This document shows, piece after piece, positions 11,253 to 25,640 of a stretch of DNA of 64,000 nt (positions are counted from its first letter, which is position 1; each line of letters starts with the position of its first letter). The notes below the pieces were generated by a model that worked only from the letters and a program-made list of their open reading frames with translations, ran no database searches and was not told the origin of the DNA. Source of the DNA: Trematomus loennbergii. Its lineage: Eukaryota > Chordata > Actinopteri > Perciformes > Nototheniidae. The DNA lies in NCBI GenBank assembly GCA_012861695.1, contig JAAOOA010001144.1, positions 30,001 to 94,000 of the forward strand, written 5' to 3'. A program made the position numbers and the translations under genes.

Positions 11253-12084
11253 AAAAGATAAATACTCAGCGTGAACTTTAAGCGATAATTAAGATTACGA
11301 GTTTTTACCCTGAAGTTGTGTTCATTTGCAGATTTCCAATTTTCTAAAAGCAATGCAGTTTTTAATAAACATTAAAAGCTGAATAGTTCTGCATTGAGAA
11401 AAAATAGCTTCTAAATATCCCAACATCACGGCTTTAGCTTTGTTTTCATCCCTTCCTTCAGAGTTTTGTTCTTGCAGAGGGAAATGTTTGTGTGGATCTC
11501 TTGTGGCTTTGCAGGCTTTGGACAGGATTTTGTCCAGATTCCCTTCATCTCCTCAGCTTGAAGAAAAAGTTGAGTATACAGAGACGGCAGCACTGTCTGT
11601 CTCTCTTTAACTCAGGACAGATGTGGATCATTCTGCTGCGGTGTTACTGCACAGCCCTACGTCTTGGAAAAATGTAATCTAGTTTCTTTCTTTGTTTTTT
11701 TATTCTCTTATTTTTCCCCTTTTGTGTTTTTCCTCAGCTATATTATTCTCGCCAAGCCTCTCTCTCTTTTTGACTCATTGTGTCTCTATGTCCCTCGCCC
11801 TTCGTGGAGGTCCAGGGGCAGAATGTGCAGCTGGGAATCAGGACTGATGTCTGACTCCGTTGTTTTTTAGACGTTTTTCACTTTTCGTGAACAGTCTGCC
11901 TCGGAGGAGTTGTCAAAAAGAGCAAATCCTTGAATTTAAATCCAGGAAAACTTTATTGTCCATCAGAAGGCAATAGAGATTTGTGTTTGAAATGGCCCCC
12001 AACTCTAAAAAACACAAACACAGAAAGAAAATACTTACAAAGTAGTGTATTTAAAGTAATAAGTAAAAGATAACAAACTGTCCT
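11253..12084. other. Intron 1 sequence, nothing firm
   Basis: AACTTTATTGTCCATCAGAAGG near 11947 resembles the reversed tail of a truncated retrotransposon. The rest is not recognised. Confidence 0.3.
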
Positions 12085-12885
12085 TCACTGCAAACATCGC
12101 TGCTACAACCCGCTGCTGCAGATACACTCTTTACAACATCAGGAGGATACGTCCCCTCCTGACCCAGAAAGCGGTGCAACTTCTGGCCAGGCTCTCGTCA
12201 TCTCACGTCTTGACTACTGCAACTCCTCCCTGGCTGGTCTACCTGCATGTGCCATCCGACCTCTGCAGCTCATCCAGAATGCAGCGGCTCGTCTGGTCTT
12301 CAACCTTCCTAATGTTCCCACACCACACCGCTCCTCCGCTCGCTTCACTGGCTTCAGTAACTGCTAGAATCCACTTCAAGACACTGGTACTTGCGTACCA
12401 TGCTGTGAATGGATCTGGCCCTTCCTACATCCAGGACATGGTTAAACCATACACCCCAGCACGTGCACTCCGCTCTGCATCGGCCAAACGGCTCGCTGCA
12501 CCCGCACTGCGAGGGGGACCCAAGTTCCCATCAGCAAAAACACGTTGGTTTGCTATCCTGGCTCCAAAATGGTGGAATGAGCTCCCCATTGACATCAGGA
12601 CAGCAGAAAGCTTACACATCTTCCGGCGCAGACTGAAAACTCATCTCTTTCGACTCCACTTCGAGAAATAAAATGACTAACAAAGCACTTATTTACTAAT
12701 AAAGGACTGGCTTATCTAAAGCCAGTTGAGTAGCACTTGAAATGTTTTGGCACTATGAAACCTGATGTACTTGATATGATTCTGTTTTCTTCAAGTTTGT
12801 ATCTTCTTGGTCGAATGCACTTACAGTATTGTAAGTCGCTTTGGATAAAAGCGTCAGCTAAATGCAATGTAATGTAATGTAAAGT
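12085..12885 (+). mobile_element. L2-type LINE 3' fragment
   Basis: This is the 3' end of a non-LTR retrotransposon ORF2 and its tail. Translations show, across a few frameshifts, DYCNSSLAGLPACAIRPLQL, then FKTLVLAYHAVNGSGPSYI, TRWFAILAPKWWNELP and FRRRLKTHLFRLHFEK. These are the reverse-transcriptase C-terminal signatures of fish L2 (Maui-like) LINEs. The open frame ends at 12671. The non-coding tail contains TCGCTTTGGATAAAAGCG and ends in an ATGTA repeat. It is 5'-truncated and frameshifted, so not active. A related, internally deleted copy is at 19270-19475. Confidence 0.85.
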
Positions 12886-14896
12886 AATATCACAATTTTA
12901 CTTTGGTAATAGTACAACAGTATTGTATTACCAAGAAAGTGTCAGAGATGTTGGTATAATACTACAAACGTGTAGGAAGTATTTAATGTAAGCTGGTTGA
13001 GGTTTATATGAGGTAACAGCCCCTATTAGCATACCCCATACTGTTTCAGTCAATAGGTAACATGAAATGAAAGCACATAAAGGGCAAAAAACACATTTAG
13101 AGGTCACTGACTGTTTGAGTGTCCTACTCTTTACATATAGTCATCACAATTATTTACATGTGGTTGTCCGCTGGCTTGATAATTCCCATCATCCCACGCT
13201 TCCATACAGCGTCGTTACAGTCTGACTTTTCTTATAGTTTTTATTCAGAGACCTCTAATTCTTGAACCATAAATAGTGTACTGTACGGTTAAAAACACAT
13301 CAAATCTTAATAACATTTTCAGAAAAAGGGAGGGAAACTGAGAGCCAGACATGATCACAGCCAGACGAATAATCCACAGGCAGCATGATTACTGTTGGAA
13401 AGAGTGACGCTAGTTGTTAGCTAGCCTGTTAGCTTCACAATGTAGAACAAAGCAGTAAAACAAGTCGCAGTGCTAATTATACCCCGAGCTGTAACACACA
13501 GCCTTTGATGTGTGTGGCATTGATGTTATTATTATAAAGTGTGTGTGTGTGTGCGTTTGTGTGTGTGTGTGTGTGTGTGTGCGCGTTTGTGTGTGTGTGT
13601 TAAACAGTGAGAGTGTGTTTGGGGTTTGACGGTTGGTCGGTCGGCTTGGTTTTGAAGTAACTGTTGACATAGTAAGTTGTGAGTGTGTGTGTGGATGGGT
13701 GTGTGTGTGTGTGTGTGTCCGTTGGCTTGAAGAAACTGTTGATACTGTAAGCCTGTCTGTTTTCCATTGCTCATACTTAGAGAGAAAAGTACAGCCATTC
13801 AACCTGTGTTTGTGAGCGTGTGTGTGTGGTGTTAATGTTATGGCTCAGTGTACGCCTGGAACAGCTACTGTTTTTCTGTTCTGGCTTTTTGATATGTGAA
13901 AACACACGCACTTGCACGTGAAGGGGCTGCAGACCTCACCACAGACGGCTCTCCAGTACAGATGGAAAGTATGCGCGCCTCCTGTCTGTCTGCCCACTTT
14001 GTCTCAGTGTGGATGTGCATTAATACTGCAGGACTGTGTCTGAGTGGAGAGAGTTGGTCAGCTGTGAATGAGGTCGTGGTTTCTCCTGTGTAGCCCACTG
14101 ACACCAGCAACGACTCATATACAACATTTTATTTTTGGAATTTGACTCGACAATATCTGCAGAAGAATCAAGTGTGGTTGCCAGCTCAAATCCTCCTGCA
14201 TGTTTAGGAAAAATGTGTGGATGGAAAGTGGACGAGGATTTAGCTCGCCTACGTCAGCAGTTACTGTGTAGGTGTCTTTGAGCAAGGAACAGTCCGCCCA
14301 AAGCTCTTCAACTCTGTATGAAAACAGATGTACTTCTCACTGTATGGTCCTTCCTGTGGCCAACTCTATAAGGCTGATGATGTGACTACATATCCAAATA
14401 TTTATAGCAGCTTAAATAGAGTGGAATAATGTCCCCTGGACTTTGCTATTTCTACGGTCCTGTTCAGACCTGTTGTTAACATGCTTTTCTGGTGGTCTGA
14501 TGATAGGTGTATAGGATAGATCTCTTGGTGTCGGTGGGACTATAGCCAAAAAGCATTGAGGATTAATATAGATCAGATTGCATGTAATGAAATAAGGGTT
14601 GTTCGATAGGCCGCCATTGTCAGAATGTGCGTCTATTTACAGTGTACTGTATGTGCAAATGTATATATATCTTTTTTCAATTATTAGATCGTTTCCCCTA
14701 GACTTTGCTATTTCTATGGTCCTGTTCAGAGCGGTTGTTTCTCTCACTATAGTCAGTATGATTTGTATCTTCTGTGGAACTGCAGAACAGATTCCAGACC
14801 AAATGTCCTTACAGGGACAATTAAATATATTGTATTGTAACCATATTACGGAAATTGACAGTCGTTTTCTGATTTTCCTGATCAGTAGTCTGTAGT
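12886..14896. other. Intron 1 sequence with short TG tracts and a small direct duplication
   Basis: TG-rich tracts lie at about 13539-13601, 13682-13718 and 13815-13830. A roughly 45-bp sequence (GACTTTGCTATTTCTA, then GGTCCTGTTCAGA) occurs at about 14433-14480 and again at about 14695-14742. No exon is recognised. Confidence 0.5.
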
Positions 14897-14904
14897 GTTT
14901 TAAC

Positions 14905-15847
<943 letters not shown>

Positions 15848-15855
15848 GTTTTAAC

Positions 15856-17338
15856 TCAATTATTTAGTATAGAATCAGCTTGCCTTGAATCCTGCCTGTG
15901 AGTAAAAGTACCAGGTACTTTCAACAACTTTTCTTAATGCAAATCAAAACGGAGCAAGACAAGTTGAGTGGAGTAAAGCCATACCATGCAGTGGAAACAG
16001 GCATTTGCATTCTTCCGCACAAGATAGAACCCTAAATTGCTCCCAATGCATTTACATAGGGAAGACATTGCAGCTATATTGACGTTTCTGATCTGGAGTG
16101 CATTTCATTTGATGCATGCATTAGATAAATCCTAATAGGTGTCACAACAGAAGTGAATTATAAACTCACAGTGCCAGCCAACAGCCTGATGGGAAGTTTC
16201 TGAGTGTTGGGTTTGGTTTAATTGTTCCTGGCAGGTGAGGCGGTGCCGGGACAGAGTTTTAACCCGTGGACTTGTTTGAACTGGAGCCGGTCTGATGGTT
16301 TTTAGCTGAGTCAGACTCACTGTCATATACGATTAGCTCGCTAACTCTGCAGAAGTGTGTGTCATCTCTGTGTATGGCTTTATGTGTCTGAACAGGTTTT
16401 TCAGTATGGAGACTTATCACACGTCTCATCCTCCTACTCGAGCTGGCAAGACGTCTTACTACGTGTTCAACATTCACACACATGTGCATGAAAACTACTC
16501 CCACAGATCACACTTTCTGCCATTATTTCTTCACTCTTTTTCCATGTCTTTCTCCCGTTAAAAAGAGTTGCTGCAGATGTTGATTCTGGCAGGAATCATT
16601 TCAACCGAGGACAGACAGAAGTGGAAAGTTTTTCATACTGAGGCTTTTAGTTTGGGTGTCACTGTGTGTATTGTAGGAACAACTGCCATGTAATGGGAGC
16701 CTAAATGTGTCTAGTTTTGAGGTTTTTTGTTAGGGTTTAATGTCAGCAATCTGGTGGGTATTTTAAACAAAGTGTGGACATTTGTGGTGTACTGGCTGAC
16801 GGCGCCAAAATACGTACTTGATTAATTATTGCTTATATTAATTGCTGTTTTGAACTAGCCTTATCATCCACATAGATATGTACTATATTAATCCGAAATA
16901 ATAAAAAAATACATAGGTAGATACTACAACAGGCTGCTAACTAGCACGGCGCCATCTTACAAGAAGATTTCCATGTATTTCTGTCAACTGTTATGCAAAT
17001 TTAAGCATATAAAATGGAATTTGATGTCTCCATCATTACCTTAAGGCAAAACAAGAGGACATTTGTGTTTTTCAAAGCAACTAATACCCTGATTTGTAAA
17101 AGAGATGCTGGTAGGAAGATTTTGTTTCCTTTGAACGGAGCCAGGCTTGCCTTTTCCCTTTTATTAAATGAAGCTACCAATATATAGACATGACTTAATG
17201 ACTGCCGTTGAGTTTATTGGAAGTTTGGTTTCTATCAGCATTTATTCTGCCAGTAATAGCTGCCAGTTACTTGGTAAATGTATCCTGTGCATAACAGTCT
17301 GTCAATCTTAACTTACACTTATAACACGCAGTTAATAC
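15856..17338. other. Intron 1 sequence, nothing recognised
   Basis: Unique-looking sequence with no repeat or exon that I can support. Confidence 0.35.
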
Positions 17339-17815
17339 TTAAAGTGGACCTATCATGCTATATTTGAATAATATAGTGTAGGACCATACCTATATAAGGC
17401 ATATTTATACTTTTTTTTCTTCAAAATACCAATCAGATAATGCATTTTAGCCATGCCTCATTTCGCTCAATTTGAAAAATGTTAGCTCTGTTTTTGCAAG
17501 GGCTGATTCTGTGAGAACAGCACCACCTACAGGCCTGGCATATGTACTACAGCGTCTCCAGCGCTTTCGAGCGGCAATGGCCGGCCGTGGCCCAACCCCA
17601 CATTCCCCTGATAGGTGGAGAGTTGGCCCAATAGCCGTAGCTGGATCAGTTTTTTATCAGATCCGTTGCAGCCCCTTTTTTAGAGATTTGGGTATGGAGG
17701 AAAATAGAGAGGGTTGTGTTTTCTGACACTTGGTGAGTTACCTGGAACACCGGGGATACATATTCATGTATAAAAGACGTACAAAAGTGCATTTTGCATG
17801 ATAGGTCCCCTTTAA
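17339..17815. mobile_element. MITE of the TTAAAGTGGACCTATCATGC family, copy 1
   Basis: Ends TTAAAGTGGACCTATCATGC and GCATGATAGGTCCCCTTTAA are near-perfect inverted repeats. An inverted copy with the same interior (for example GGTATGGTCCTACACTATAT on one strand) is at 49966-50458. Short open frames in both copies share sequence only because the element does. Confidence 0.88.
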
Positions 17816-18365
17816 GGTTAGTTTCTATTATTGATTAATCTGACAATTATTTTCCCTGATTAATTGTTTGGGTTATTAAATGTCAGGAAAATAGTTAGAA
17901 ACTTCCATTCCAGTTTCTGAAAGTCCAAGGTGATGTGCTGTTTTCAGTCCAAAACCCAAAGATATCCACTTAAATATAATAATCAACTGAAAAAAGCATG
18001 ACATCTTCATATTTTGAGACTGAAAACAGCCTTTTCGGGCATTTTTCTTGAAAAATCCCTTTGATGATGAATTGATTATCAAAATAGATATCAACTTATC
18101 AATGAAGACTTCTAAAAAAAATGGAAAACAGCAGGAAAACCACATCATTGAAAGGCTAAAACCCAGCATTGCTTTAACGATGAATTGACAGACTAGTTGG
18201 CATTGATTAGTCAACTGTAATGTCTGAACATTACTCAATCGTTGAAGCTCTACTTTGCAGAGCTTTGGATACAGAACCAGAACCCTGTCAGTCCTACGCT
18301 CTTCCTCTTCCACGCTCCTCATCCTCCCCTCAGCAATAGTTTAACCAGTAGCTCAGTGACCTTGT

Positions 18366-18689
<324 letters not shown>

Positions 18690-19269
18690 CAAAGCAGAGT
18701 GCTGTGATTCTTCCTGACAGTTCTGCAGTGCGTCCCCTCCACTGCAGCAATGCTAAACCTGTGTTAGCGCATGTGTGTGTGTCTGCATGTTGGTACTTTA
18801 GCTTGAATGTATAAGGACACATCTTAACGACTGTCTGCATTGTGAAGGGATCCTTGTGAGCTCACTGTCATGTGTATTAAACCATAATGTGTTCGCAGCC
18901 ACCCATCAGATGTCAGCCTGTAGATGCACACTGACTTGTGATAAACCATTTCTTGAGACACACACGATCAAAGTCCCTGCCCTTACCCACACTGTGTTGC
19001 CAATTTATATTTATCTGCTGATTGTTTTTCTTGATTTAATCAGTCAGAAAGAGGTGCCAAAATGCGAAAATAAAGCCATGATAATAATCATCACCTTTTA
19101 GAAGCCAGGACCGGAGATTTTTGATCATTTTTTATTTTAAAATAATCACAAACACTGATTAATCTTCTGTCAATAGTCAAGTAGTTTCAGCTGGAGTTGA
19201 CAGCGACGAAAACTGATGTGCTGAACATGTTTGGTTGGTCCATAAACTGTATATTTCGGACCAACCAAA

Positions 19270-19475
19270 CGGTTTGCTATCCTGGCTCCAAAATGGTGGA
19301 ATGAGCTCCCCATTGACATCAGGACAGAAGAAAGCTTACACATCTTCCGGCGCAGAAACCTGATGTACTTATATGATTCTGTTTTCTTCAAGTTTGTATC
19401 TTCTTGATCGAATGCACTTATTGTAAGTCGCTGATTGGATAAAAGTGTCAGCTAAATTCAATGTAATGTAATATA
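19270..19475 (+). mobile_element. L2-type LINE 3' fragment, internally deleted
   Basis: It matches the 12085-12885 element from TTTGCTATCCTGGCTCCAAA to CTTCCGGCGCAGA. It then jumps directly to AACCTGATGTACTT, omitting about 110 bp that include the ORF end. The tail again has a TCGCT...GGATAAAAG...GTCAGCTAAAT motif. A 13-bp hairpin lies at its 5' junction. Confidence 0.75.
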
Positions 19476-20330
19476 CTGTATAAAGGTTTGATCATGCAGA
19501 CAAACATATGTATCTGTCAACATTCATTTATTTCAATCAGAGTTTGTTTTACTGCTTCCTCTTCAGTCATTGAAGTACAGGAAGATGTTGCATTTTCACT
19601 CTGACCCTTATGGAGGAAATATGTTTGCACAATTTTGGCATGTCAGCAATTCTTCAGCGTGCCAGATTGGATAAAGAGGAAGTGTCATCATCAAGCTGCA
19701 GATGTTTTGCACCCAGCAGTTGCAACATTTTGAACTGTAATGTGACTTTAAATCCATCTTGATCATTACATTTTCCTCAGTGAAGGAGCATTTCTTAACA
19801 TTAACACTGCAGTGTCTACAGATGATTACCAGTTGTATTCTATTTTTATTTGATTCTATGTTTTCTGCCCCTGAGTGCTGGCAGCTTGTGCCCTATTTGA
19901 ATAAAACAAGCAGGCTGCAGATTCAACCCGAGGGTGTGTGTTGTGTGCTGTGTTAGATGGGTTTTAAGTATATATGTTAGCTGTTGCCAGGCAGACCAGT
20001 ATATCATTTCTTTATGCATGTCCGCAGTAAGGCACTGGCAGTGTTGAGGGTTTGATTCCCAGTGGGCCTGTGACCTGAGACACAGTGTGGAGTAGATTTA
20101 AAATGTCGAGCTGTCTCTCTATATGTCTGCGGCCTTCAGCTGCTGTAGACTAAACTGACTGCTGGCGAGAGACAAGCTGTTCTAAATAGGTGCGTTAGGG
20201 GGGTTATCTAACACCCCTATGCCTTAAGCTTCTCAGCTGCAAGTACTGTATGTCACACACACACACACAACGCACACACACCTGAGGAAGATTTAAATTG
20301 GAGCCTGTGATCATTATGGAATAATTTTCA

Positions 20331-20392
<62 letters not shown>

Positions 20393-21403
20393 CTACAGGC
20401 TAAAATGAACTCATATTTCCCAGTTATGCAGTGTTCAGTGAACATTCCCAGTACAAGCACCGGACTACAACGTGACTGTTTGAACTTGAACTGACACCTA
20501 CTGCTTTTATAACAATAACCTTTTTCAAAGAATAAAAAAAAGTTAGTTCTAAGTAGATATAAACAGCAACATACAAATAAATAACTGTTTATTTGGACAA
20601 CACATATTTAGGTTTTGATTTAAATTATGAATTATGCTACGTAATAAGTTATGTTATTGAGCAGAGCTTATTCAGTGTCATTCAAACTCATGTTGCTTTT
20701 TGTAGACGCTAGTGTATTATAGTGTCAGTAGTAATTTAAGTAACTAGTAAGTTGTTATTGTCGTTTGCCTGACTGTTTAAGCTCCCTTCAGATGTACTGG
20801 ATTAGATGAACAGACTTGGAGTCACATAAATATACTGGCATTTACTCGCACTGCCATACTGATCTTTGAAAGAGCACATCTGATTCTGGTTGAAGTTTCC
20901 TTTTTCTGAATCCAAACCGTTTCTACCCCAAAACCTCTCTTTACATAACCTGTAAAACCCTTAGTGTCCGCACAATAACAACACTCATATGAGAATTGAC
21001 TGATTTACGCAATGCATTAAAATGTTGTAACAATGTCTTATTGTTTCAATTAAATGTTTGCCAATTATTCAGATAATTTGTTGTGGAAACTCGCATCATG
21101 GCAGTAGAAACACTATTAACTGCAGAAAGTAGATTTCCAACTCTCATTATGATGGAGAGGTAAAGCCATTGTTTTCAATCTGTGATTTTAAAGCCTCTGT
21201 TTTGGCAGGTCATGTTGTTTCATAATACCCTTTAATGCTCCGGTTAGGCAACAGAAGAGTATTAAATCAGCTGGAGGGAGAGCTGAGTCTCAGTATTAAA
21301 AAGCCTCAGAAAAACATTTTAATATTCAACAGAAAACAATGACCTCAAGACTATAAAAGATATTTAGCATCTTTAGCAAACCAACTCAAAATCAACTACA
21401 TTG
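19476..21403. other. Intron 1 sequence with a CA microsatellite
   Basis: CA tracts lie at 20254-20280 and 20332-20391. The roughly 50 bp between them (CCTGAGGAAGATTTAAATTG onward) recurs beside another CA array at 63032. The remainder is not recognised. Confidence 0.5.
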
Positions 21404-21721
21404 ACGGCCCGTCCACACGGCGGCGTGCGTTGAAGCTTCAACGCTTCTGCCCATTCACTTTGAATGGGTTGACGTCACGCTTCGCCGAACTGCATTGTGG
21501 GAGCATCGCTTCGCTTTGGTCGCGTTGCTTGCTTCAAAAGTTGAGCAATGTTCAACTTTTGAAGCTTCGACGGAAGCGTCAGCCAATCGAATCATATGCT
21601 CTAACCAATCAAACCGCGTGCTTGTGTGTCCGGGGCGGGAGATTCATGTGATTGGTTGTTGGTCGAGCTTCAGACACGCCCGCCGGCAAGCTTCAACACG
21701 CCACCGTGTGGACGCTGCGTA
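21404..21721. mobile_element. MITE of the ACGGCCCGTCCACAC family, copy 1
   Basis: It starts ACGGCCCGTCCACACGGCGG and ends CCGTGTGGACGCTGCGT, with subterminal GCGTTGAAGCTT-type inverted sequence. The interior (GCCGAACTGCATTGTGGG, GTTGAGCAATGTTCAACTTT) is shared with 26335-26921 and 44002-44321. No coding capacity. Confidence 0.85.
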
Positions 21722-24186
21722 AGGTTGAAGTGAGTATGGCTAAAAGGATCAAAAGGATCAACTGTTAGTTTTACTCGAAACTGGCCATTTCTTTTGATAA
21801 GATGGGGAAACTTGAATCTGAAAAGATTTGCATGAGGTCCTATTTCTTGGATATAAAGATATGGCAACCGCACAAATTGGTTGATTATTTAAATACAAGT
21901 CAACCAATAAGGAAAAACACAACTACAACATCAATCGAATAATACATCTATACCAATTGTTTGCGTCATCTTTTTAGAGAAATATGCCAAACGTTCTGGT
22001 TTCAACTTCTCAAAACTGAGGATTACCTCTTCTTTTCCTTTTAATGATTGTCAGCTGAAGCTTTATAACAAATTGTATATCGTTTTTAGAATCAAATCAA
22101 GTGTGATGCCTTGGTTTGAATGCAGCTTGTACAAGGGGCAAAATAAAGCTAAAATGGGGTCTTTAATCATCATTCTCAATTGTTTACCAAATAACAGCTA
22201 GTGCACTTTATTTGTTTTCTTTTGTTGGTGTTTTAAAGGCCAACGCAGAGGTACAAGTATCCAGCTGTTTGCTATTAATCCTGGTAGACAAAAGACAATG
22301 AACAATCCCAAACCAACAAATAAACTGTTACAGGAAAGACGATCCACCAGATCGTCGGAAAACTCTGAATCAAAGACACTCATTAAGAGACCCTAACCAC
22401 AACTTAATGATATTTTTAGCACGAACAGAGTGTGATTAACCCACAATCAAAGACATTCAGCACACTGATCCTCCTCAGAGTTATTTACAGAGGGCAGATG
22501 GTCAACCACGAGCTGTTTTGACACAGAGTTATTAGCTAATACTTCATTATCCTTTCTTGTGGTTGCAACACAGCGGGATGAGGAACTGTTTTAAATGACA
22601 CATCAGATTTTAATTCCTGGAATGAGTTGCATGTCACAACCACTTGTGTCCATCTGGATGTTACCACATGAAGGAAGGATGCATAAAGTACAAAAGTTCA
22701 TGGATAGGGAACTCCGACATATGGTTTCAGTTAAACATTATGTTGCTATGGCAATCTTTACTAACACGGTTCCAAGTTTTTACGAAACTTTTTCGATCCA
22801 CTATTTTGTTGATCCTTCTTATTCGAAGAAACCATCATTATCTACAGAATCTGTACAGCTGTTTTGGGACAGTTTTTTATTTATTTGATATTATGTTTTA
22901 ATGACCAATTTGTGCCAGCTAGCAATTTTTATTACATTTTTTGTGTTTTATCCAGTACTGTTTTCCAGTAGAAACCTTCATTGGCCTTCCCCTGTCTTCA
23001 ACTACAGTAGCAGTGTGTTAAGCTTGCATAGCTGTGCGCTTACAGCTAAGAGCCATTCTTTGTACCATGTATAATCTTTCCATTAGCTAGTACAAACCTT
23101 CAGGCTAACCAGTGGACACTTTTTATTTAGTAATAGTTTCTGGATGTCAATGGCACAAGTCATGAGCTACATCAGGTATTTTTACGAGATTTGTTGGCAA
23201 TAACAAATTACATCGGCATGTTGCAGACACATTTCCAGGTTCAGGACGGAGGCTAGTTACGGTAGAGGTTCTTGTTTTTATCCAAAGACTGAGAATTCAA
23301 TGTGTAACCTTGACGAACTTGAGGCTCTGCAATGGTAGAAAGCAGATAATCATGCTTTGGTCCCAACAACGGTGTTCTTGTTGTTTCAACCATCAGCTAC
23401 TGATCATATGAGAGCAGCTAATGATCTTATGCAAGCAAGGGTTGGAGTGTGTCGTTTTGCTATGTGCATGTGACATGTTGGGGTTTGGTATTTTTATGAC
23501 ATGGTTAGTTTGTGAAACACACACATCCATTCATTCTACTCCCTTTGCTTGTTACGATTCCCGATAAAGGTCAGACATGACTACTGCATGACATGAAAAG
23601 CTGTGAAGTGTAAAATGTCACCAATTGTATCTGATGCGGGAAAATAAGCAAGGAAAATAGAAATGAAACGAATGGATTCAGAGAGCGGATGTAAAGGAGA
23701 GCAGTGGGTCGAGAGGGACTATGGGAGTGTATTTAAGTTGTTGCCTGTCAGTTATTTTTAGGTCACACATATCCAGCCTGCTCAGCATGATAGAAACACA
23801 CACACTAGTGCCACCTGCTGACAGGACATTTGGTGTGTATACAGCTGCTAGGTGTGTGTGTGTGGTTGTAGATTTGGCCTTTGATGGGGCTAGGCTACCA
23901 GTTTCCCCTGCTTCCAGTTAGCTAGGCAATGAATACTGGACCCACAAAGATGACACACACAAAAACAAACATGCATTTTTCCAAAGATGACTAAGTGTTT
24001 ATCAAAAAACTATGACTGATTACAATCCGGAAATATTTAACCATCAGCCTAACCAAAGCAAAATATAAAGTGTGATTTTCACATCATACTTTAAGAAGCA
24101 AGGAGGAAGTTCGCTTGCTTCCCTGTCAGTCAAAAGGAAATGTGATTATGTATAATAATACAAATTCTCTCTCTGTGTCTCTGCAG
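21722..24186. other. Intron 1 3' part, nothing recognised
   Basis: AT-rich sequence with short open stretches, none with a recognisable domain. It leads into the leader-exon acceptor, which has a good pyrimidine tract (CTCTCTCTGTGTCTCTGCAG). Confidence 0.4.
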
Positions 24187-24249
24187 GGTGATTGAATTCC
24201 TCCACTCTGCCGTGTTGGAGCGGGACTGAGCAGTGTTAGCCGACCAAAG
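24187..24249 (+). other. raph1: Putative 63-nt 5'-UTR leader exon of raph1
   Basis: A strong acceptor (pyrimidine tract then CTGCAG) and a good donor (AAAG|GTAAAC) bracket 63 nt containing no ATG, which fits a leader exon. If it is spliced to the first coding exon, the start context becomes CCAAAG-ATG-G, with A at -3 and G at +4, a strong Kozak match. This is inferred from splice signals only. It could be a cryptic exon. Confidence 0.5.
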
Positions 24250-24413
24250 GTAAACAACATGAAAACCACTCTTCTTTTCCAGATATCTCACTGTCATATA
24301 TGGAAAGTTATGATCTGTTTACATGTGCTTCTCTGAACTTGATTGTATGATAGTGTTCATTTAAGTGTGCAGTACGATTCTATTCACATGCCTAGATGGT
24401 TTGTGGTCTGTCA

Positions 24414-25640
24414 CCCTATATAATCAAAAGTGTGTGGACTTTTTTTGGTTCTTCTTGCCTTGGGCTGCTGATGTTGGTTTTGGGCTAGGCACCTCAAGGA
24501 AATATATTGGCGCTTTCTCAAGCCATCGTCCTTTTGGCTAGTCTGAACGAGTGAAATTGAAACTGCTGGTTTGTTTTCTATTTTGTCTGGTTTTTGGTTT
24601 CACAGTGCCATATTAAGGCAAACCAACACAAAAAAAGATTGCTAAAGGATTGCTGTGTAGAAGCGCTGAAATCTGCCTCTTCAATGCAAAGAATCTGTAC
24701 TTTGAAATATTGCTTTTACTGTACACAAATCTGTTTAGTCTTATTTCAAAATTACTTTATACATTTGTTGACTTTCTTTAGTATATTACGCATGTTCGAC
24801 TTCAATCTTTTGCTGAAGTCCCACTCTGTCCTTTCCTTCTTATATTATTCTCTCCTTTACCTGTGTCCAGCTCAACAGATAAATACCGTAGGTTTCTCTT
24901 TGAAATGGTCAAGGATCACCTCTTACAAATGGTCTCTGGTTAATTCTGAGTTCACAATTGTCCAAACAAACCTGACCGAGGGTGGAATCAAACCAGGGTT
25001 TTATTTAAACGTACTAATGATGCAATATACAACTAAAAGGGAACTCAAAGAGGACAAACTTTGACCAAGGCCGTTTCAATAAGAGTAGAATAATGCTTTT
25101 TCTCCCCCTTTGATCCGGATCTGCTTCAAACTACTGGGTTCTTCCTCGGACCTTGCTACAACCTTTCACCTAGTTCCAGGAAAATCGCAGTATAGTTTTT
25201 TCATGATCCTGCTGACAACAGAAAACATAACCTCATCGGCAGAATTATTTATATTTAAGATAACATAGTGATTCCAACTTTGTACCTGTAGTTTGGGGTA
25301 CCGTTGCCCTTTTTTAACATCACAATGCCCTGTAAACATGGTCAGCTGTATATAGAAATAGTTCTCCAGCTTGTTGTGACAGAACTTGAAACCTTGCCTG
25401 ACCTCCACCCCATCTAACCCCTGTAGGATGAACTTAATCCCAGTCTAAAGCCATGCTTCATCACCCAACATTGGTGGGCTGACGCGCTAATCCTGTTGTG
25501 GCTAAGGTTAAAACATCTGATGGAAAGCCCTAAACTAGAAGAGTGGAGCATTAATACCCATCATTTTGGAATGAGAAGTCCAACAACCATTTTAAGTTTG
25601 GCTATAACGTTTAATTGTCCATATTTTTTGGGCCATATAG
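24414..25640. mobile_element. Decayed Tc1-like element relic
   Basis: The left end TATATAATCAAAAGTGTGTGGAC and right end GTCCATATTTTTTGGGCCATATAG are degenerate inverted repeats. The right subterminal part (CATTAATACCCATCATTTTGG then AATGAGAAGTCCAACAA) is characteristic of an old, abundant fish Tc1-like family. The interior is too decayed to show a transposase frame. The 156-codon open stretch at 24594-25064 is interior sequence without a recognisable domain. Confidence 0.55.

Noticed and set aside
12174..12671. 165-codon open frame as a host gene
   Set aside because: It is the ORF2 C-terminus and frame-shifted neighbourhood of an L2-type LINE.
24594..25064. 156-codon open frame as a gene
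   Set aside because: No domain; it lies inside a decayed Tc1-like relic and has AT-rich, intron-like composition.
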